A DNA stretch of 64,000 bases from Aphelidium insulamus (taxonomy: Eukaryota > Aphelidiomycota > Aphelidea > Aphelidiaceae). Below, piece after piece: positions 44,044 through 55,386 of this stretch. Under the pieces are notes generated by a model. The model ran no database searches. It was not told where the DNA came from and worked only from the letters and a program-made list of their open reading frames with translations. Where the stretch lies: positions 353,001 through 417,000 of the forward strand of contig JAZDSV010000009.1 in assembly GCA_036784855.1 (NCBI GenBank), read 5' to 3'. The position numbers and the translations under genes are program-made. Position 1 is the first letter of the stretch; each line of letters begins with the position of its first letter.

Positions 44044-47000
44044 ATGCGCATCGGAGGGCGGGCGAGGGCTGAGGACGGCGCGTCTGCCTGGTCCCTGCTC
44101 ACCCACGGCTGGCTTGGTCCGCTGCTGCGTATCGGATATCGCCAGCGCACACTGCACTTGGATGATCTGCCGGCGCTGGGACAGAAGCGGCATGCCGAGG
44201 TTATTGTCGCGCGCTTTGAGGACAAGTGGGCGCGTGAGTGTGCGCGGGCCGCGGCTGCCGGTGCCACTCCGTCTCTCGTGCGGGCCCTGTTCCACACTGT
44301 GCGTGGCCAGTTTCTGTGGGGAGCGTGGAATCGGTAGGTGTTATTGGTGGTGGTTGTGCATATCATCCATTCACTCGCTCACAATTAATGTCAGTCTGGT
44401 CGGCGACTTGATTATCGTGCTGACTCCACTGCTCCTGCTGGCCATTATAAACTTTATGCGCGAGTCTGCGTCAAGTACTCCGCCACCGGCCGGCAATGGA
44501 TACGCACTTGCTACGGGATTCTTTGCGCTGCAACTGCTGCAAACTGTGTTGCTGAATGCAAGTGTGATGCAATCTATGCGTGTCGGCTTCATGGTGCGCA
44601 CGGCTCTGTGCAGTGCCATATTCAAGAAGGCGCTCGTGCTGTCTGCCAAGTCCCGTCAGGTCTGTCTGTGTGTGTGTGGCAGCTGATCATATTTATCATT
44701 ATCGTTAACATATTAACGTGTCATAGGAGTACACGTCGGGCAAGGTGATGAATATAATGTCTACGGATACGGACCGGCTGGACAAGTCGTCGTACTTTTT
44801 CCACTTTTTCTGGTCGTCGCCAATTCAAATGCTGGTTGCCAGTGGTATGTTGATCTGGCAGCTGGGCTGGGTGGCGCTGGCCGGCTGTGGAATGGTCCTG
44901 ATCTCGGTTCCGGTGCAGCTGTGGGCCGGCGGTGCCTTCAAGCGCCTTCGCTCCCGCGTGCAAGCTGAGGCTGACATCAGGTTGGTATTACTGTTGTTTA
45001 ACAGAATTTATACAGTTGCTAATGCTGTATAAATGATCAGGGCTCGCATTACCCAGGAAACACTGCAGGGGATAAAGGTGGTCAAGCTGTATGCGTGGGA
45101 GCAGAGCTTCTGCAATATTATCGGCTCTGGCCGCGTCAAAGAGCTTGCAGCCGTGAAGCAGGTGCTTATTTTGCGCGCTATACTGGCCGGCTTTCTTCAG
45201 GTGAGAATAATTAAATACCATTCTATAATGCTTTATGGTGTAGACGGTGCCTATATTGGCAACCATTGTGACATTCATCATTTACACTCGGCTGGGCAAC
45301 ACGCTCACGACCGCCACGGCCTTCTCGTCGTTGGCGCTGTTTTACGTGCTGCGCATCCCGCTGCTCGTCTATCCCACCGTCATCTCGCAAGTGATTGACT
45401 CGGTGGTGGCACTGGGCCGTATCAAACGCTTCCTTCTCAGTGAAGAGGTGCGCCATGGTCCCGTGCGGTTGCCGCAAACAATCCCGGACGGGGAGCAAGT
45501 GCCGCGCGGCGGAGTTACGGTCACTGATGGGAAATTTGTGTGGGCCAGCGACGACAAACACAGTGAAGATGCTGACGAAGTTGTGTCACAACGAGCTTCC
45601 TTCACTCAGGCCACCGCTGAGGCTCAGTCGTCGCTACCGGGAGCGGTTCTGGCACGCAGTGACAAGCACAATGACGACGAGTCGGTACCGCTGCGCGACG
45701 TGGCATCTGTACAGTCTGCGTTTGGCGGCTTGGATTCCATCAACATGACAGTAGCCCCGGGCTCGCTGTGCGCCATCGTTGGCTCTGTCGGGGCGGGAAA
45801 GGTATGTATATATATATATTATATACGTATGTAATACACTGACCTGTAGACATCACTGCTGCATGCGTTGGCGGGAGACATGGACAAAATCACGGGCACT
45901 GTGGAGTTGAGGGGAACGGTGGCGTATTGCGCGCAGTCGGCGTGGATACAAAACATGACGCTGCGTGACAACATTCTGTTTGGCCGCGAGTTCGTGGCCG
46001 AGCGCTACTGGCAGGTGGTGGAGGCGTGCGCACTCACCGCGGACCTCGAAGTGCTGGCCGCCGGCGACATGACCGAGATTGGCGAGAAGGGCATCAACTT
46101 GAGTGGCGGGCAGAAGCAGCGGGTGGCACTGGCACGGGCACTCTACGCCAACGCCGACACCATTCTGATGGACGATCCGCTGAGTGCCGTGGACGCGCAC
46201 GTCGGCACGCACCTGTTTGACAAGTGTATCCGCACGGCCATGGCGGCATCGGCGCGACTGCTTGTCACACACCGCGTGCACATCCTGCCGCTGGTGGACC
46301 AGATTTTGGTGATGGATGGCGGGCGGATAGTAGAGCGCGGCACGTACAGCGAGCTGGTGGCCAGCGGCGATGCCAGTCCGCACTTTGCCGCCATCATGAA
46401 GGCCACAGAGCACCGCACCCAGACTGTTCCTGACGATGTGCTAGTAGATGATGCCGTCCTTGACCGACCTGCTAGCGCCGCAGCGGGCGGCACAGGCGTC
46501 GCCGATAACCAAGAAGGCGAAATCCCTGCGCTGGCAGCCGCAACAGAAGCCCCTGCGGTAAAGGTGGAGGAGCAGCGAGATGCACACATTATCGAGACGG
46601 AGGAGCAGGAGAGCGGCCATGTGAGCACGCGGTATTACCGCGCCTACGTGCGGCTGCTGGGCGGCGCCTGGGTGTTTGGCAGCGTCACATTCATGGTCGG
46701 GCTGGCGGTGACGGCGCGCATAGCCACCGACTACTGGCTGGCGGTGTACGTGAACCGCAGTGTGACCACGCTAAATGAGGACGGCTACGACCTGGTCTAC
46801 TCGGGGCTGGGACTGTTCCAGGCGGTGATGATGGTCGTGCCGGGCGTCTGTCTGATGTTTTACGCCAGCACCGCCTCCACCAACCTGCACCAGACTGCGC
46901 TCTTCAAAGTCTTTGAGGTAGGTTATACTTACTGTTTCTTCTCTGAATATACCTACTTATGCATGCAATAGGCACCCATGGCCTGGTTCGACAGCCAGCC

Positions 47001-48555
47001 GATCGGACGCATTATGAACAGGTTCAGCAGGGACCAGGACACCGTGGACTCCCTGCTGCCCGACTCGATCCGCGTCTCGCTGTTCACGTTCGGGATGACG
47101 GCGTCCGTGCTGGTCTATCTGTGCGTGATCATTCCCTACTTTATACTGCCCATGGTGCCGGTGCTGGCGCTGTACTGGTTCACACAGCACTACTACCGCC
47201 GTTCGTCGGTGGCACTGAAGCGGATAGACAGCGTGACACGGTCGCCGTACTTTGCCCTGTTTGGCGAGACGTTGAGCGGCGCGGGTCACGTCACGATCCG
47301 CGCCTGCAACGCGCAGGACCGGTTCGTGCAGAGCAATCTGCGCCTCCTGAACTACAACAACCGCGCCTACTACGCCGCCATGGTGGGCCAGCAGTGGCTC
47401 AGTCTGCGGCTGGAGGCCACCGCCACCATACTGACCTATGTCGCCTGTCTGTTTGGAGTGATTCTGCGCGGCCAGCTGGACCCGGCGCTGCTGGCACTGG
47501 GCATCACGTACGCCGTGCAGGTGACATTTGTGCTGAATTGGTGTGTGAAGACGCTGGCGGAGCTGGAGACCTATATGAACTGCGTGGAGCGGCTGGTGCA
47601 CTACATGGAGGGCGATTTGAGCGGTGACAAGGGTGGACATGGCGACGACAGCAAATCGGCGCAACCACTGCAGCACATCCAGGTCGCTCCAGATGCCGAG
47701 TGGCCTGCGCGCGGCGCCGTCGAGTTCCGGCAAGTTTGTCTGCGCTACCGCAGCGACTTGCCTAATGTCCTGGATGGTGTCTCCTTCACCATTGCCTCAC
47801 GGACCAAAGTTGGTGTCGTTGGCCGCACCGGTAAGCTTTATTTGATATATTTACAGCTGTACTATATCGACACATGCATAGGCGCCGGCAAATCATCGCT
47901 GATACACGCCCTGTTCCGGCTGACCGAGCCGCATGGTGGCACCGTGCTCCTTGACGGCGTGGATACTGCGTCCGTACCCGTCCATCAACTACGCCAGCAA
48001 CTGTCCATCATCCCGCAGGACCCCGTGGTGTTCTCGGGCACACTGCGCACAAACCTGGACCCGTTCAACCGGTACTCGGACGCCGAACTGTGGACCTGTC
48101 TGGAGCAGTGTGAACTCAAGGCGGCGGTGACTGGGTTGGATATGGCTGTGGCAGAGTCGGGCGACAACTTCTCCATGGGCCAACGCCAGTTGATTTGTCT
48201 GGCGCGCGCCATGCTCAAGCAGAGCCGCGTCATCGTCCTCGACGAGGCCACTGCCAGTGTAAATACTCTACTACACAATGCATATATCGGCAACACTAAT
48301 GATGTGTAGGTGGACATGCACACGGACGAGCTGATCCAGCGCTCGCTGCGGGAAAACTTTGCACACGCCACCATTATAACAATAGCACACCGTCTTAACA
48401 CTATAATGGACTATGACCAGATTTTGGTGCTGGACCGGGGCCGCGTGGTGGAGCAGGGCCGCCCGGGAGACCTGATGAATCGTGGCGGCGTCTTTGCCGG
48501 CATGGTTGATGAACAAGAGATGGAGCAGGAGAAGAAGACAAAAAATAATAGCTGA
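44044..48555 (+). CDS. ABC transporter, ABCC (MRP/YCF1-like) family
   Basis: Full ABC exporter of 1,358 residues, TMD1-NBD1-TMD2-NBD2 without TMD0. Nine exons fit in frame: 44044-44333, 44395-44659, 44727-44980, 45041-45200, 45244-45801, 45850-46917, 46972-47830, 47882-48258 and 48310-48555. NBD1: Walker A GSVGAGKTS, signature NLSGGQKQR, Walker B TILMDDPLSAVDAHVG. NBD2: Walker A GRTGAGKSS, signature FSMGQRQ, Walker B VIVLDEATASVD, H-loop IAHR. TMD1 has the typical LQGIKVVKLYAWE. The linker after NBD1 is acidic. The family exports glutathione, glucuronide or other organic-anion conjugates at vacuole or plasma membrane; the substrate cannot be read here. An intron falls inside or at each Walker A. 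Confidence 0.93.
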
Positions 48556-48597
48556 TAACAACAGCAATTACAAAGGGTGTAGAATGCAAATGAATGT

Positions 48598-51500
48598 TTA
48601 TATGTATGGATAGGCGCCTACGGTCTCCATGGTTTCGTGCATGGGCGCCCAGTCCTCTTCCGGCTCCTCTTCTTCCTCTTCCAACTCGCCCAGCTCTTCA
48701 TCGTCGCCCGCAGCGACAAGTGCGCCGCCGTTGGCGTCCTCGGGAAACATCTCCTCCACCGTCATATCCACTGCCAGTGCCTCGTTGTACAAATCTTGTT
48801 CGGTCATAACGGCGCCACCCTCCCCGACAATGTACGCAGGTTCACCGCTATTAGAGTCGTCTCCATTGCCCTGCAGCGGTGACGAGAATGCAGCGATGGC
48901 CGTGTGCGGACGCTGTCTCATTCTCCCGCGCCCCGAGGACAGGGGCAGCGCAGCACCAACGCCGCCGTCCCATGACTGTGTGGCTGTGCTGCGTCGCCGT
49001 GGCCGCCTTGCCTGTAGTCTGGTTGTGCCAGAGGACAGAGGATTGCCATTGCTGTCCACGTAGTCGCCGGTGAAATCCTGGCCATACTCGCCATAGTCAT
49101 CGGGGTCGAACGGCGGTTCACTCTGAATGGTGTCGGTGACCGGGTCAATGTAGCCGGGCGAGTCTCGCCAGTAGTTGTAGTCGTTGAACTCTTCCTCAAT
49201 GTCTTCCTCGCATTGCTGCTGGTGTTGGTGTTGTTGCGAGTCGGCTGCACTGCCATCTTGGCTGGGAGTCGCGGCAGTCTCCTTGTCTGTGACGGGTGTG
49301 GGTGAGGCGCTACCTGGCCGATTGGCCAGGACCGCGGCCGACTGCGGTAATCGAGGCCTTAGCGGAGGGAAGATCTGGTCCACCAGGTCGGTCAGTTTGA
49401 TGTAGGACGATGTGTAGCCGGAGAAGTAGTCCATTGACACTTCGCCGTTGGAGTTGATGCTGTAGATGCGAAAGGCGGGAATGTCCACGGCGCGGTACGA
49501 TATGGCGTCCGTGACTCGGTTGCCAAAGCCGGCATAGAATGAATTGCGGTCGCCAAACAGGGAGCGGATGTCCTTTAAGCAGGCAATCTTGAATTGCTCG
49601 GGCCGCCTGTCAATCACCTCGCGCTTCAGCGCCGTTATAAGGCGGTCTGGGGACATGATGACTGGGCCGTCGGGCAGCACGTACGAGTCCTGCTCCACGC
49701 CGCGCAGGTAGCCGCGTGTAGAGTCTGCCTGCCCGATGGCACGCGACGTCAGGTACATGATCTCGTAGCCGTTGTTCTTGATTTTGGTGTACAGGTTGGC
49801 GATACCGGGGTGCGTCCAATCCTTGCCCACCATATTGAATATGTGTCCCAGCGCGTCAGACCTTTATGTGGTAAGGATTCTAATGTAATTTAATGGCACA
49901 GATCATCTGCACTCACTTGGTTATGGTGCCGTCAATGTCGGACACGACCAGCTTGATGTCGCTACGCCACAGAAATATCCGCGCGTGACACACGGCTTTC
50001 CCTTGCAGGTTGGTGTTCACCGCAAACGATACGGGATTCGCGCCGTATTGAAGGCCGAGTTTTTGCTGTATAATAATTAGACGGTACATATCGTACATTG
50101 TAGTTGTAGATACAAAAGTAATTAGTGCCATATCAACCATACCAGCTGATCAGAGGTTAGTCGAAGGGCCTTCAGATATTGTTTCTGCTGTTGTTGTTCC
50201 TCGAGCATGGACTGCGGTGGCTGTGCAGCGTCACTGGTCGTGGCCGACACAGACAAGTCACCCACAGCCGCGTCTTTAGTGGGCCGATGCGGTGAGGTCT
50301 CTACTGCAGCGGGGGCAATGTTTTCGTCGACGTTGGCATTGGTATTGGTGGGTGTGCGGGTGGCGGAGGCACCGCGGTTCCACCAGTTACGCAGTCCCAC
50401 CAGTGTATATCGCCGACCCTCGTCGGCGGGCATGCGACGTGCTGGAGATCGATCAGCGCCATCTGCTGCACTGCCTGCCTTGCGTACCGTCGAGGTATCT
50501 CGGCCATCTATGGCCACCGAGGATGATGCCCACAGCCGTTGCTGCAGCGAATCAGGCAGTGGCTGCTTGAATAGCAGAGCCGACATAAGATGCAGCGAGA
50601 TGCGGCGCCACGAATAATACTCTGTGCCGATACGAGCCACCAGAGCCGACTCTTGGAGCACGCCCGGATTGCGGCAAAAGTCATCGAACGTGACCCGATG
50701 CCGGTCAAAGTGTTTGGCAGCGTCGGCGGCCGACATTGCAAGGTCGCCGCACATTGAAAGCTGAATTTCGGTCGTGTCAAATAGCGACGAGGCGGTGCTG
50801 AGCACCGACTCATCAATGTTCTGATGTCGGTCAACGAGTGATGCTGGCCGTGATGCAATGTCAATATCTTGTTTGGTTCTGGGCTGCATGTCAGCCTGAG
50901 CAGCATTTTTCAGCGCGGCTTCTTCGTGCAGACGGTGTGCCACCTGACTGGGATTTAATTGGCGCATGGGTGACTCGACATCGGCAGCGCGACGGGCATC
51001 ATCGTCCATATGCATGCGCTGCGCAGCGGACTGTCCTTCAATATCGGTCGGGGGTAGTGACGATCGGGAGCCCGCAGCCTGGTCTGTGGCAGCAGCATCA
51101 CTGCGCTTTGCTCGCGACGGCAAACTTCCCCACCGCCAGTTCCACGGCGCGGAAGAAGCAGATGACTGCGCTGGCTGCGACGGCGGATTGCTGTTGTTTG
51201 CATCGCTGATTGCATGAAATGCATAGTCTGTCTCGGTGTCACTGTATGAGCCGCGCGCATTAATATTTTGTGATGTGCCGGGCTTGCCGCCAGCACTCTC
51301 CAGGGCTGCAATGAGCTCCACCTCAGTGTCGGAGAAGGGATACTGCGTGCCAGACACCGCATGGCTCGTGACAGCTAGCCTCACAGTCGACGAACTCTTT
51401 TGCAGCGGCGACGCGTCAGAATCGACTGCCGTGTCCACCAGCAAGTCCGCTGGAGGGATTCCGTTGTCTGCAATTGTATGAAATTATACAGACAAAGGAC

Positions 51501-52213
51501 CTAAACGTACCGGCGGGTTCCGCGGCCATTTGCGGGCTGTGGAAGCCTGTTTGATCTTCCGTGACAGAGTCTGCAAGCTGTGCAGAGTCTTCATTCTCCG
51601 CAGCAGCCACGGCATCCGCCAGCCGCAGCTCCTCCAACTCGGGCTGTGAAGGAGAGTTATATATTGCAAGATATGACGTAACATCATATGCACCTGAGTG
51701 TCTGATGGCTGAGGCCGCGAAACAGGCGACGTCTGCAGGTTCAAGGGCACGGGGCTCTGTAATGGTATGCCATCAGTGCAATGCATTACAGCTCAGAACT
51801 CCCCACCTCTGACTCGGCCACAAAGAATGCCTCGCCAGCCTCGCCGACTTTCATGGAGATGTCGGGCACGGCGCGTCCATTGATCGTCATCTCCACCTGT
51901 CACGTGGCTCAGCCAGAGTACCCATACTCAAGATAGACTATATGGAATAGATGCCACGACGGCGCATATAGTGCATAGGGCATAGAGCCACCACGGCAAT
52001 GCCACACAAAACATGACTCACCACTTTCTCCTGTGGCCGCAGCAGAGAGAGCTTGCCGAAACGCACGTGGAACGGGGAACATGCCATTGAGCCATCTGCA
52101 CGCTCAACCACCACCACATCTATGGCACCAGAGAGCGTGGCCGGATTGAGGTCCTTGTAGAACTCGGTGACGGTGGATGCCAGGCCAAACACGCGGCCGA
52201 CAATGTTTTGCAT
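48598..52213 (-). CDS. PAH1: Lipin, phosphatidate phosphatase
   Basis: Mg2+-dependent phosphatase converting phosphatidate to diacylglycerol at the ER or nuclear membrane. The ATG at 52213 starts the N-LIP domain ([49 protein letters not shown]). Exons include 52213-52022, 51896-51807, then shorter ones and a long Ser/Ala-rich middle exon (about 51473-50147). The C-LIP domain reads [14 protein letters not shown], then the catalytic DxDGT in [11 protein letters not shown], then [20 protein letters not shown] and [13 protein letters not shown]. An acidic C-terminal tail follows ([10 protein letters not shown]), like the one Pah1 uses to bind the Nem1-Spo7 phosphatase. The tail function is by analogy. 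Stops of lipin and the ABCC gene are 42 bp apart and converge. Confidence 0.93.
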
Positions 52214-52245
52214 GTCAAGGTGGCCGTTTAAGCAGACCTAACTAT

Positions 52246-54306
52246 CTAAATATGTAACTTAACAATCCATATATAGCGCCGCTTTATTACTTTACTCCTA
52301 CAGCGTACTGCACTCCAGAGGCCCAGTTGGCAATGTTGTAGTGACTCAGCATGAAACGCCGCCTCACGTACTTTGGACAGCAAGCTGACATCTTGTTGCT
52401 GACTGTATGCTTGCTGCAGCAACTCAAACTTTCCGTTTTTAGCGAGGACCGCCATGTCTGACGAATTTAACTTGAACTTGCTATCCAGAGCCGACTTGAC
52501 TGCTTCCCAATTGCCAGTGCTGATCACGTCAGAGACTGGTTCGTCATTTGTGTCCATTTTGTCAGGTTTTTGTGGGCGGTTAAAGGCGATGGCATTGAAC
52601 TTGTTGAAAGTTTGCCGTCTGACATCGTCCGATACACCTGCCTTGGACGCGGCAAATTCCACTCCAGATAGCCAGGCAGTAATATCGTAATGACCAGCTG
52701 CAGAAGCCTTGCTGCGGACATCGGCTAATATGCTCAAGTCTTGATGATGACCGTATGCTTGCATTATCAGCTCCAGCTTTCCATTCTTTGCGAGGTGTCC
52801 CATATCATCGCAATCCAAACGTACTTTTCGATCTAACGCCCATTTGACAGCTCTGTAATTCATTTTCCTAATCATGTCGCTGGCAAATTCTTTAACGGAG
52901 TTGTGATAATAAGCGTTGACCACTTTCTCATAAAGGTCAAACCGGTCATCCATCATTATCGCATCAATTGCCTCTTGATGTGGAAGTCGGTGCTCAATTG
53001 CCCATTCCACAACGTTTCTGTTGCCGGCATGGAAAGCACGTAACAAAACGGCATCCCTCGGACGGTCAAAATTACGAGTAATAATGCGGCTATAGTACTT
53101 TGCAGGTTGCTGCTGTGCACGCCGTAGATAATCAAATTTCTTGCTCTTTGCCAGTGCCGCCATAGCATCGGAACTGAAGGGCAATTCGAGTTCAAGTGCC
53201 TCCTCAATAGACTTCCAATCGTGTCTGTCAGCCATGATTTTGACAAAGTCGGGCATATGCGTAAACCCACTCTTGATCAATGGTGCCAACAAATCCAGCC
53301 GGCCATTTTCGAACAACTCCAAAGCCGTAACACTACTCATGCAGTGTGCTCCGATTGCCCACTCAACCAAGTCCATTTCGCCGTGTCTAAATGCATCGCA
53401 AATAATATCACAGCTGGGACAATGGTCGTGCAGTGCTGCAATATCCAAATAGCCGAATTGCTTATTTATGGCAATTTCGTCCAGCAATTCCAGATCTAGC
53501 GGGGCATCGATTTCAATTGCCCACATGAAAACGTCGAAGTGCCCGTTCTCCCACGCCTTTCTTGCCAGATCCTCATTCGCAAATAGTTTAATGAAAAATG
53601 AATCGCTGGGATTCCCATTGCTGAATGCCCGCTTTAAGTAATCGAGCTTGCCATTTTCAGCCAAAAGTGCCGTCCCATGGTAGTCAAAGGGCAATCCCTT
53701 TGACAGTGCAAACTCTACAGCTTTCCAATCGTGCTGCTCTACCCATTCAGCAGTTTGGAATGTTCTAAAAGCATATCCACTTTCGACTGCTTTGGCAAGT
53801 AAATCGAAGCGTTCGTCTTTTCGCAGTGCTTCTGTAGTGTCCCGCAACAATATGCCCGGCTTGGTAATTGCCCACTCTACCACGGTCATTTTGCCACTGG
53901 TGTACGCGGTTTCGATAGCTTCATCGCTTGGATATCGATCAGGCCGATCTGCGTACTTCAAGTACTCAATCTCCCCAGCGGAGGCGATTTCATCTAGCAC
54001 TTCTTGATTGACGTCAACTTCTTGATGACAGGCCCATCGGAAAATATCGACGCGACGATTATGCCAAGCAATTTGAGGGATTCGAGAATCCATTAATGGA
54101 GGTTTATTGGGACTGCGGGCGTAATTTGCATGCGCAGACCTCATGAGCTCAAATTCTTTCTCCTCTGCCAACAACGCCATGGCATCGGGATCGAGGTCTA
54201 CGTGGTTCTCTACATTCCTGGTCACTGTAGCCAAATATTCTCCACGAAATGGTAAGTGACCAAGCCCAGCAACGAATGAAGCCAGCGCGCCAAACAAGTA
54301 CCGCAT
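52246..54306 (-). CDS. Ankyrin-like repeat protein with signal-like N-terminus
   Basis: About 686 residues, intronless, from ATG 54306 (another ATG lies 10 codons upstream). It begins MRYLFGALASFVAGLGHLPF, which looks like a signal peptide or anchor. The rest is a run of degenerate helical repeats with a recurring core: hydrophobic-VEWAI or VKWAL, then LDxxxMxxLAKNGKxxLLxxA (DMGHLAKNGKLELIMQA; DMAVLAKNGKFELLQQA), resembling the divergent ankyrin-like repeats of large protist and giant-virus families. The last two repeats are an internal duplication. After 52345 the frame gives an unrelated end, while the +1 frame gives SHYNIANWASGVQYA with a stop at 52287-52289, matching the previous repeat, so an inserted base is likely. 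Function unknown. Confidence 0.75.
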   Translation of the reverse strand: MRYLFGALASFVAGLGHLPFRGEYLATVTRNVENHVDLDPDAMALLAEEKEFELMRSAHANYARSPNKPPLMDSRIPQIAWHNRRVDIFRWACHQEVDVNQEVLDEIASAGEIEYLKYADRPDRYPSDEAIETAYTSGKMTVVEWAITKPGILLRDTTEALRKDERFDLLAKAVESGYAFRTFQTAEWVEQHDWKAVEFALSKGLPFDYHGTALLAENGKLDYLKRAFSNGNPSDSFFIKLFANEDLARKAWENGHFDVFMWAIEIDAPLDLELLDEIAINKQFGYLDIAALHDHCPSCDIICDAFRHGEMDLVEWAIGAHCMSSVTALELFENGRLDLLAPLIKSGFTHMPDFVKIMADRHDWKSIEEALELELPFSSDAMAALAKSKKFDYLRRAQQQPAKYYSRIITRNFDRPRDAVLLRAFHAGNRNVVEWAIEHRLPHQEAIDAIMMDDRFDLYEKVVNAYYHNSVKEFASDMIRKMNYRAVKWALDRKVRLDCDDMGHLAKNGKLELIMQAYGHHQDLSILADVRSKASAAGHYDITAWLSGVEFAASKAGVSDDVRRQTFNKFNAIAFNRPQKPDKMDTNDEPVSDVISTGNWEAVKSALDSKFKLNSSDMAVLAKNGKFELLQQAYSQQQDVSLLSKVREAAFHAESLQHCQLGLWSAVRCRSKVIKRRYIWIVKLHI

Positions 54307-54457
54307 TTTGCAATTGTACAAGTGCAGAAGAATCAATCGTGAAGAGATCGTGGCAAGGAGATCGCAATCGCTGCGCTGACTGATTGGCCAATGAAGAAAT
54401 TCTTCTCGGACAAGAGCTACGTTGCTGATTGGCCCTGTCGATTAATTTGTGCGGTGG
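54307..54457. promoter_or_regulatory. Upstream region of the ankyrin-like gene
   Basis: Contains CTGCGCTGACTGA (54371-54383), also found at 12035-12047 upstream of the truncated kinase, followed directly by the palindromic CCAAT double site ATTGGCCAAT and a second ATTGGC near 54428. GATCG words are common. Confidence 0.4.
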
Positions 54458-54796
54458 CTATAAATAATTCTCTAATACTAAAAATGATGGATTTTTGCCG
54501 CGTATAAAGCCCTCCGGTGTGTCACAATTAACAGTAAATCCGTGCATATCATGATCGCTCATGTACGCGCTGGACAAAGCATATGGTAACAAGTGGCTTC
54601 GTAATAATGTTCCAAAGACGTATGCAATCTTGGCAGCTGACGAAGCAGATAGTGACAATGACACGTTTATATCACGGTGACAGTAAATATTCTCCGTGAA
54701 TTTCTGGACGATTCTCCGACTCCTCGAGTCCATCAAGGTCGCCTGCAGGAGCACTTGATGCAAATGTAATACTTAAAGCCAGCAGAACATGCTGAG
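54458..54796 (-). pseudogene. Broken short ORF with signal peptide
   Basis: An ATG near 54796 starts MKLTQHVLLALSITFASSAP, a good signal peptide, but that frame ends after 44 codons. A second frame through the same place continues for about 75 more residues (SLSASSAAKIAYVFGTLL and on) down to 54458. No intron joins them cleanly. Most likely a decayed or frame-shifted member of a secreted family. The upstream sequence shares the 12-mer GATCGCGATCAG with kinase 4. Could also be a genuine 44-residue secreted peptide. Confidence 0.4.
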
Positions 54797-55386
54797 TAAG
54801 CTTCATTTTCAAAACTGGGCGCAGAGGCATCCTATGCGCCACCAGTTTGCACGATCAGATACAGCTTGATCGAAGATCGCGATCAGCGTCGCGTGATTTG
54901 GCAGAGATCTTTGCGATCGCAGATTGAATCCGCTTTTGAGACTTTGATGCATTTCAGGGCAGTAGCAGCCATGCTTCGCCAAAATTCCATCATTTTGCAT
55001 CCTGGTTTAAGACTCCCTTGTAAGACCTTTGAATCGTAACAATGTCGGGTGCCAACCGTGCAACCCGTGCAACCCGTGCATATCGTTGCACAATGTATCG
55101 CAAGATCTTGTTCCGCGCCGATGACAATGACACAAACAGCACTACAAAGTAGGGTCAAGGTCCCCAAACACCCAGAGATTGTTCCACAGTCAAAATTTAC
55201 GCGCTTGGCCGCTTCAGTCGCCTCCGCAGTCTCGTCCACGTCGACCACTTGCTACTCCGCCACGTCGGTCAGATCGCCTGCTACAGGCAGACGCACACGC
55301 GCTTTCACACCAACTTAAAGTACCGCTTACCTTTGTGCACTAACGCGCCCGCACAACACATCTGGCACCATCGACCCGCGCGCACC
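54797..55386. other. Intergenic region between the broken ORF and SerRS
   Basis: 590 bp, divergent promoter region. GATCG-rich from 54850 to 54925 (GATCGCGATCAG at 54875-54886). It also contains three tandem copies of CAACCCGTG-like sequence around 55060-55080. A 121-codon minus-strand frame here was not accepted. Confidence 0.4.

Noticed and set aside
54883-55248. 121-codon minus-strand frame with many Cys
   Set aside because: Cys content comes from a CAACCCGTG-like tandem repeat; it overlaps the SerRS promoter and has no support.
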